A DNA stretch of 64,000 nucleotides, taken from Brachycybe producta (lineage: Eukaryota > Arthropoda > Diplopoda > Playtdesmida > Andrognathidae). The DNA lies in the NCBI GenBank assembly GCA_036925085.1, contig JAUPFP010000001.1:11857854-11921853 (forward strand). Direction: 5' to 3'. The translations under genes were made by a program, and so were the position numbers. The notes under the pieces are model-generated. The model did no database searches, was not told the origin of the DNA, and was given only the letters and a program-made list of their open reading frames with translations. Shown here piece after piece: positions 57,066-64,000 of the stretch (position 1 is its first letter; the number at the start of each line of letters is the position of its first letter).

Positions 57066-57151
57066 AGAAAAAAGTTTTAAGTCGAATAAGCCTAACACCG
57101 AGAAAACATTTATGATTTTCGGTGATCGATAAACTTAAGATGGAGTTACGA

Positions 57152-57171
57152 CAGGGGACCGTAAACCCCTG
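57152..57171. promoter_or_regulatory. Terminal dyad of YR unit 2 (possible att site)
   Basis: CAGGGG-ACCGTAAA-CCCCTG, identical to 53183-53202 and at the same distance from the next unit start (57178). Confidence 0.55.
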
Positions 57172-57700
57172 GCGTACCTATGACTTAATTGCCGCTGAAG
57201 TTACTCCTGCCGCATGTTTACGTCGCATTTTTGGTCATAAATGTATGAAAAGCGGGATGACTTTTGACCAACCGTGGTCAAATGTGGGTTGAGTTTGGTC
57301 AACTGTGACCAAACTGCTATCACCTTCACTGCCCTTCACAAGTCGGAACAGAATTCGATGTCAAAAAAAGTTAGGCTTAAAGCCTATAGACTTAGTCCCG
57401 TGTGGGGTTTACGTTTAACACAGAACGTAGACCCAGTTTTGGCCGAAAAGAAGCGGGCAATTTAAACAGGGATAACTGAAATATACTTGTTACATGGAGA
57501 CCGATTGTTGGGGCCAGTGGCGTAGCGAGGCTTGGTTGCGCCCCCCCGCCACTTAAAACTTTGCGCCCCCCCGGTACAATCAGAGTTCACAAATATGTTC
57601 TTGCTTAAAAAAATAATAAAAAAAACACCTTGCCTATTAGAAAAAATCTAAAACTTCTTTTTTCGGGACTTTGCTGCAGCAAATGAATCGATAATCAGAT

Positions 57701-59224
57701 TCAGATCTGTTTCCCGTGCGGTCTCGTTTCAATACTCAAAATAGAAAGTCCAGTGAGTCGTTCCTGTGACATTGTACTTCTAAGATAGCTCTTAATTAGC
57801 TTCAGTTTTGAAAATGATCTCTCAGCTGTTGCAGACGTCACGGGTAATGTGGTGAATAAAATGTAAGCTGTACAAATGTCGGGGAAACTGGCAGACAAAG
57901 TTGAATTTTGGCAAATAATGGCTTTAGCCAGTTGTCTGATATTTTCAGCATTTTTAATTTCATTTCTCATAATTGAACGGAAGCTAACCATTTGTTCAGG
58001 GAAAGACTCCATAAGGTCCCTATTATATTGGTCACTTAAACATTTTGATAAGTGGTAAAGCTCATCATCACTAACTCTGTCTAAAATTTTGGGACTCAAA
58101 GCCTCAAATTTGTTTATTACTTGTCTGAAAGACTGAAAACGTTCTCTCATTTGGAAAATTAGAATGTCTAAAACTTTAAAATAAACCTCTATTTTGAACT
58201 TCTTTTCACTATCTTCGATTCTTTCATCTTGACTAAGTTCGTCAAAATGCTTTTTTACACAACAAAGTCTCTTTTTTTGAAATTTAGGATCAATTCCCCA
58301 TGAAAGTGCAAGTTCTATACTTGAGTCTTTAATTTCTTCAAAAGAGTCCCTTAATTGTCTTAGCTCCTCATAAACATTGTTGCTGTACGTTTCAGCATCT
58401 TTCATATCAATAGACTTTGACTGAAGGTACTTACAAAGTGGGGTTATGCTGGAAAATATTTTAGAAAACATTACAATTAAAAAAATAAAATGGAAATTCT
58501 CAAGTTGGCTTTTGAGACCTCGGGCTTCTGCTTTTTCTTCATGGTTTTTTGATTTTAATATAATTTCTGTTAATGATTTTATGACATCTTTGTACATAAA
58601 TCGAACCGTTGTCAATGCTTCATCTCTTGAAGTCCATCTTGTTGGGCACAACTTTTTGAGTCTTCTTGAGGGAATGTCATTTTCATGAAGTGATCCCCAT
58701 CTTTTTACAATGGCTTGAAAAAACTTGTAGAGACACTCCAGTGTGTTAAAAAAAGCAGTGACTTCAGGAACCCCTTTTACAGCATCATTCACAACAAGAT
58801 TAATATTGTGAGCTGCACAATGAACAAATTTTGCATTTTCCTCCAGCTGCAAAATTTTTGCTTGCAGTCCATTGTAAGCACCTGCCATGACACTTGCGCC
58901 ATCATAGGCTTGTCCCCTGCACTTGTTTATGTCTATGCTATGTTTTTCAAAAAAATGAATAATAATATTTTTTAGTCCAGATGCTGAATGGTCATGCACA
59001 GAGAAAAAGCCCAGAAACGATTCTTTTACTTTTAGGTCAACTGGATTTCCATTCCGATCAACCACAATTTGAACATACCGGAAAACAATGCTTAACTGGT
59101 CAACTTTGGTAATATCCGGAGTAGTATCAAGTATTATTGAAAAAAACGAAACATCTTTGAGCTCATCTAACAATTTTTTTTTTAACACATTCCGATATAA
59201 GGTTAATGAGCTCGTTCTGTACAT
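57701..59224 (-). pseudogene. hAT transposase, catalytic and dimerisation part
   Basis: 507 codons open on the minus strand. Catalytic core begins with SFFSIILDTTPDITK (first Asp), CRGQAYDGASVMAG (second Asp plus the CxxH-associated Cys), VHCAAHNINLVVNDA, and ends with the hAT C-terminal domain LPVTSATAERSFSKLKLIKS carrying the conserved Glu. It overlaps the upstream frame (59163-60251) by 62 nt in another phase. The switch lies at a ten-T run (minus-strand A10) near 59172-59181, so a single homopolymer indel, real or a sequencing error, separates the two frames. Confidence 0.88.
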
Positions 59225-60251
59225 CGGGACTCAAGTATTTGGTGTCTCCTTCATGTTTTTCTATGAGCTTATTCAGTACTGGGTCATACTTTGCTAAAAG
59301 TCCAATCAAAGATAAAAAGTTGCCTCCTTCCACTTCTCCACTTCCAACGTGTTCCATGTGACCTCTAAATGCCAAATTTTGTTTTGCAAGAAAAAGGGAC
59401 ACATTTATTAAACGTTGAAGAACTTGCCTCCAAAAGTTTGCCTCTTTTCTTATTTGGGACTCTTGTGCATCATCAACTGTGTTTCCTCTTTTCCAAGAGT
59501 CGTAGACAGCACATGACTCTAGGTGAAACGTCGATAATTCATGCATATTTATTTTTTTACTCAGACCTTTCCAATCATTTATACCATCAATCCAAGCATA
59601 AAAACGAAATTTTCTCCTGTCAGCAAACAACCAGCAAGGTTCACAATAACATCGATTTAGCTTTGGAGAGTAACAAAGCCAGGTTCTTTGAAACCCTACC
59701 CCAGCTTTAGATTTAATTGTGTAGTGGTAATCACTAAAAGAACGTCTTTCACTAGTTTCATCAGCAGGAAAAGGGCCTGCTGGTCGACATGGCCCACACT
59801 CGATGATGAATTTTTTTATTCTTGAATTCTCTATGTTTTTATGATAGTGTCCTCGATCGGTTGGATATTTTTCATTTGCTACAACACGTAAACATTCTTT
59901 TACTTCATCCTCTTCAACTGATTCTTCTTGAAATTGAACTTGTGAAAGTGTAGCAGATGAGCCTGGAACGTTGATACTATTACCATTGCTGAAAGAACTT
60001 GCTGATGTGATAGTTGTTATGGCAGAAGTGTCAACTGAGGACACAATTGTGGCTGTTGCAGTAGACACAGTGGTATCAAGTGAATGGGTATTGGTTTCAA
60101 GAGTAACGGCAGTTGATAATCTTTCTGAAGCTCCACTCACGTCTTTTTTGGCAAAAAAACCGCTAATTTTTGGAAGTTTTGAAGTTTGTTTGTCTTTTTC
60201 GTTTTTTCTCTTGCGAAATTCAGCCCCACTAAATTTCTTTTTAGGTGACAT
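59163..60251 (-). pseudogene. hAT transposase, N-terminal zinc-finger part
   Basis: 362 codons from ATG 60251. Basic start MSPKKKFSGAEFRKRKNEKD, a Ser/Thr-rich low-complexity stretch, then a TTF/ZMYM-type zinc finger with WLCYSPKLNRCYCEPCWLFA and MHELSTFHLESC, then NFLSLIGLLAKYDPVLN. This is the DNA-binding part of the ZMYM1-like group of hAT transposases. It leads directly into the catalytic part, interrupted only by the homopolymer frame change. Confidence 0.85.
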
Positions 60252-60509
60252 TTTCTTATTGAGTGAAAAAAAATTCTGTACACTACAAATTCTATATACA
60301 AAAATATAATTGCTTATGGTGTGACAGTGTGACTAATTGATTCTATTGGAATTATAAATGTTGCCATTAGATGGCAATGCGTGAATTCATGTGTGAGGTA
60401 TCAGTGTCGCCGTGCAAACTGATCTCTATAAAGATTCACTAGTGCAAGCATGTATTTTTGTTAAAGTAAATATTAAATGAAATTATGAAAGTCGATGTAT
60501 TTTCGAAAA

Positions 60510-60720
60510 AAGAATTAATAAATTAAGCGAGTGATTCCGAATCACTCGTTTAATTTATTCAATTATTTTTCATTTCATTTTTGCGCCCCCAAAGCTCCTG
60601 CAGCCCCCCTCGCAGGTGCGGGTCTTAAGATTGCTTCCGCTTAAAACTTTGCACTGATGTGGTTTTTAAATTAAATATTAAATGAAAGTTGATTTATTTT
60701 CGAAAATAAATCGACTTTCA
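60510..60720. repeat. Two palindromes near hAT right end
   Basis: Near 60520-60562, AATAAATTAAGCGAGTGATT pairs with its near-complement around CCG. Near 60675-60722, AAATGAAAGT..ATTTATTTTC is almost perfectly self-complementary. Between them lies a copy of the TTGCGCCCCC words found at the left end. Confidence 0.7.
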
Positions 60721-61360
60721 TTTTGTTTTTTTTGCGCCCAAAAACCTGCTGCGCCCCCCGCAATTGCGGGTCCTGCGGGTGCCTAGCTACGCCAGTGGTT
60801 GGGGCCAATTGCCGTTTCCATGTATGATTCTTCGATAGTGAACATATAAGTTTTCGGGCTTTTATGTCATCTTTCGATGCATGCTCTTCCAAAGTGTGAC
60901 TTATGGAAACGGAGCAGCTTACGATGGGACCGATTGTTGGAGAAAATCGATGTTTCTGTGTAAGCGAAAAAGGAAAGATCAGTAGCGTTATCTGAGGATC
61001 TATGGGCCTACTTTGGGCTCACTGACTCTCATCCTACCTTCTATTTCGTTCCACCCACTCGTGTATCCAGCCTTGATGCGGCGAGTGGGCTTGTTGGGAA
61101 ATCTCTCGTTTGTCATTGAGATGTTATTGCTTCATCGCACAGAGACATTTCCCTAGACTTGTGGATACAATCTTTTTTTTTTCGCGGCCTTATTCTTTCC
61201 TTTCCTATATAAGGTCGTTTGCTTTTTGTGCCGTCAGTCTGTGAATAATATTAGATTCATTTGGGCGTTCAGCAGTCAATGCCGAACGTACCGAATCGCT
61301 TCTAAAATGTGTGTTGCTTTTGTCATTTCAGTAACTTGCTAATACGAAGCGTATAACAAA

Positions 61361-63284
61361 ATGGGTAGACACAACAAGTCGAGGAAGGCGACTATAAATA
61401 ACGATAACACAGACACAAACACAGACGAAAATGTAAACGCAAACGGCGATACATCAAATATTCGTGGCGACGTGCATAAAAATCTTGACGAAGGACAGGA
61501 GTTGCTTAACGTGCCCTGTGACCCACAAGCGAAGAAAAAAACAACAAATCGAAGAAATTTCAACTGTCCGCTCTGCCATGTCCCTACCCATGGCCGTCTC
61601 ATAAGGCACTTACGTGACCACCACAAAAATAAGACCGAAGAAGAGCGTAAAGACATTAACAAGAAAACGCAAGACAAATTTAAAGACGGTCCGCCACCAC
61701 TCGATTGGGGACTCGTGAAACAGTGGTTCGGGTCACTCATAAATAACTTGATTGTGCGCCAAGGTGTTATGAGATGCATATATCACGTTGGTTCATGATT
61801 CGAAAACCTTCATTCTGTGTGGGAGCAGGGCACGTTTGGTAACAACCAAGAAGTCGTTGAGGAAGACGCCCATAGACGAAGGCGAATTCGGTATGGAAGA
61901 CAATGACGATGGTGCTTTGCCGGTAGTGTTTCCTCGCAAGAACTATCGTGCGGGATCCGTTCTTGCCAAGATGCAAGCGGAAAATTTAACCATGCGCTAC
62001 AATCTGTCGTTCTTTACGGATTTTATTAATCACATGGAGATAGAGAAGATCTATCATGCCCGTGCGCATCGGCTCACGTACGCAAGACTGGTTTCGAGGG
62101 TGTTGTATCATGTTAACATCTCAACAGGCGGAAAGCACGAGGCACCATTGCCGAGCCTCATGATACACACCAACCATGTACAAAGTTATGCACTACGTCT
62201 CACACGTGTTGGCATGAAAGCGAGCACCATCGTAAGCCTTTAAAGCAACTTACTATTTTACCTTCGGTACCTGATGACTGCGACCGATTTGAGGGTCAAG
62301 GATCGCCTCTTGTACGACGACTTGGCACACGTCGTAGAAGTAATAAAGCGATTCATGGTACGGGCCAAAAAAGAACAGAAAGCCGAAAGCCGTGTGAAAA
62401 ATAGCGAAGATGTGGTGAAAGACGCCTTCACCGAACAAACCGTGGCCGCATCTACATCGTTAGTAAGCGACCCTGCACTCTTGGAGGACGTAAACGACTC
62501 ACGCGCCTTCTCGATAACGGGTTTAATGCTATCGATTACTGCGTGCTCACGCGCTATTTAATGCTTGTCATTGCAACGTACGGAATTCGGCAGTCATAGG
62601 CCATAATTAATCTTCGTCTATGCGAATACTTAGATCGCAGAGAAGTAGTGTCAGGAAACTATGTGTTCTTCGCGCGTGACCATAAGATGTCTGCCACGGG
62701 TCCTCAGGGCATCTCCCTAACATCAGACCAGATGTCGACGTTTGAGGTATATTACCATCTCCTCAGACCAATGGTTGATGTCCTGAAGACCGAGAATTTC
62801 TTTCTCAATTCCATGGGAACAGCGTGGAACAGTCCTTCTCGAGAATTTTCACGGATGTCAGCAAAGTATGGTGTGCCGTTCACTGTCACCCATATGCGGC
62901 GCTCTCTCCAGACTTCCATTGCGGGGAAGTCTAAACAAGAACGGGAGAAGATCTGCAGAGCTCTGAAACATCGAGAGCTCACTGCAAACGTTCGTACCGC
63001 CAACCGAACGTGGAACAGACCGCACAAGACTCTGCTCTCATTCGCGAAATCATCTCCACATCCCGTAAAAAAGCGTGCAAAGCACAATTATCGAAGATGC
63101 ACAATTATCGAAGATGCTCAACCAAGCACATCGTTGGGCATTACACATCCTAGCGGGAAGGGATCATTCAGGCCTTTCATTGTCTACCCACAATACAAGG
63201 ATCTCTCGAAAACGAACTTTTGACGATCGTCATAGTCGCTTTCGCGGGATACCGTTAAGACTGTCCGATTCGGACTCTTCGTAA
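61361..63284 (+). pseudogene. Decayed YR gene, unit 3
   Basis: Starts at the same ATG context (61361) and is open for 145 codons including the C2H2 finger. Then come a stop (TGA at 61797), a frame change near 61860, a stop near 62242, a small deletion near 62500, an extra TAG-bearing triplet near 62596, a frame change near 62985, and a shortened acidic tail. Much of the catalytic region is still readable, including RSLQTSIAGKS and ALKHREL, but the Tyr region is out of frame. No longer encodes a working enzyme; it could be mobilised only in trans. Confidence 0.9.
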
Positions 63285-63354
63285 AGTGGGTGAAAAACCT
63301 GCATGTGCTTCAGTGTTCTTGTGTCTGCCGTGCTTTCTATCTTACCTGTACCTA

Positions 63355-63430
63355 TAACGAAGGGATCTCGAAAGAGAACTTTTGATGCTTGTCATAGTCA
63401 CTTTCGCGGTTTTCCGTACAAACGATACGT
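63355..63430. repeat. Partial duplication of the YR gene end, unit 3
   Basis: Repeats the TCTCGRAARMGAACTTTTGA..CATAGTC.CTTTCGCGG segment found at 63206-63250, placed downstream of the stop. Absent from units 1 and 2. Confidence 0.6.
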
Positions 63431-63569
63431 TATGGCTCTTCGGGCTCTTCGCGAGTGCTTGTGTTTGTGCCTCAGTGTTCTTGGATGTATGAGTGGGGGG
63501 TATTTGTGGGGTGTGTTTGCATGTGTGCCTGCTTGCATGTTTTTTTCTGTGATATCCTGTCCTGTCCCT

Positions 63570-64000
63570 CTTCGATGTATCTCCAAATTGTCGTGGTGAA
63601 GAGGCTCGAACCTGTTTTATATAAAGGCCGCTAAGAGAGATACAATTCATGTGTGGCTGTAGTGACGAAAACAGCAAAATGCGGTTCTTATGTGGATCTT
63701 GGGTCTGCGAAAACCGCATGCTACTCATTTCATCGTGATATTGCACGACTGTGAAGTAGTAGGACAAAAAGACTACCGCATGCCACTCATTGCATCTTGC
63801 TATGGCACGACAGTGAAATAGCACAGGTAAAGTCCGAAAAAAAAGCTGCAATGACCGATACAGCAAAATGCGGTTCTTTTGTCTTCGAAAACTGCATGCT
63901 ACTCATTTCATCGTCCTATTGCACGACTGTGAAGTAGCAGGACAAAATACTCTTACCACGTGCTACTCATTGCATCGTGCTATGGCAAGACGGTGAAATA
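63570..64000. repeat. Second promoter module and hairpin satellite, unit 3
   Basis: CCTCTTC/GAAGAGG hairpin with an altered loop, TATATAAAG at 63618-63626, then diverged satellite copies (GCGGT..ACCGC and CTACTCAT..GTAG dyads) to the window end. Confidence 0.75.

Larger units (their letters stand above)
53209..57177 (+). mobile_element. Crypton-like YR unit 2
   Basis: 3,969 bp, collinear with unit 1 and very similar throughout, but with only about two satellite copies (56815-57060). Contains palindromes at 53980-54022 and 54115-54163, TATA/Inr at 54405-54438, the YR gene, the second TATA module (TATATAAAG 56755-56763) and the terminal dyad at 57152-57171. Confidence 0.75.
57515..60797 (-). 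mobile_element. hAT transposon (ZMYM1/DUF4371-like transposase), nearly intact
   Basis: 3,283 bp. Ends CAGTGGCGTAGCGAGGC and, inverted, CACTGGCGTAGCTAGGC (15 of 17 match). A perfect 8-bp target duplication GTTGGGGC lies at 57507-57514 and 60798-60805. Transposase on the minus strand. Long internal palindromes near the right end (60510-60560 and 60670-60720). The perfect duplication and almost open gene indicate recent insertion. Confidence 0.92.
57178..64000 (+). mobile_element. Crypton-like YR unit 3, decayed, running off the window
   Basis: Starts CTATGACTTAATTGCC. The 5' region is more diverged and lacks most of the 87-bp array. A hAT transposon interrupts palindrome 1. The promoter (TATATAAG 61206, TCAGTC 61234), palindrome 2 (60917-60965, core damaged), a broken YR gene, the second TATA module (63618) and the satellite are all recognisable. 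The end is outside the window. Confidence 0.75.

Noticed and set aside
47758-64000. DIRS/Ngaro retroelement or endogenous large DNA virus as source of the YR genes
   Set aside because: No RT, RNase H, capsid or other viral gene lies in the units, and the repeats are not DIRS-type split or inverted LTRs. Not fully excluded without a phylogeny.

Overview
The window looks like transposon-dense intergenic DNA from an animal nuclear genome. I found no convincing host gene, no RNA gene and no prokaryotic signal. Evidence for a metazoan: Gypsy elements with envelope-like genes, piggyBac and hAT elements, a Helitron carrying an OTU protease, TATA/initiator promoters, AATAAA signals, and large micro-, mini- and satellite arrays. 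The initiator sequence TCAGTC, 30 bp downstream of TATA in three copies, leans towards an arthropod, but I cannot place the species.

Layout. 1-468: end of a Gypsy LTR (family G1) on the minus strand. 480-2767: simple repeats and AT-rich DNA. 2768-17428: 5' portion of a Helitron (OTU protease, Lys-rich repeat, DUF6570-like domain), split by a G1 Gypsy element at 3139-15539. 17440-23700: debris, comprising a dyad-rich tract, two related LTR-like sequences, a hAT fossil holding a palindromic MITE, and a piggyBac fossil. 23700-44972: a large duplicated block containing a 22-bp minisatellite, the Gag of an envelope-bearing Gypsy-like fossil (element A), and an AT-rich repeat. A second such fossil (element B, 33013-39798) sits in one copy of the AT-rich repeat, and an apparently complete piggyBac transposon (41416-43851) sits in one copy of the minisatellite. 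44973-47440: a truncated Gypsy related to G1.

47758-64000 is the most striking part: a head-to-tail array of three related units (5.45 kb, 3.97 kb, and a third running off the window). Each encodes a C2H2 zinc-finger plus tyrosine-recombinase (YR) protein with no reverse transcriptase, and the units have no terminal inverted repeats, as expected of Crypton-like elements. Two copies are open for their full length (654 and 642 aa), keep the R-K-R-H-Y residues, and differ mostly at synonymous sites in the stretch I compared. The third is decayed and carries a young hAT transposon (57515-60797).

Each YR unit is packed with dyads: an 87-bp hairpin repeat, two palindromes sharing one core, a hairpin whose stem changes while its loop is kept, a TATA/Inr promoter for the YR gene, a second TATA module reading into a 125-bp hairpin satellite, and a short dyad at the unit junction. 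Together these suggest a self-amplifying YR element with its own recombination sites and possibly a structured non-coding transcript. That functional reading is inference; the sequence organisation is directly visible.
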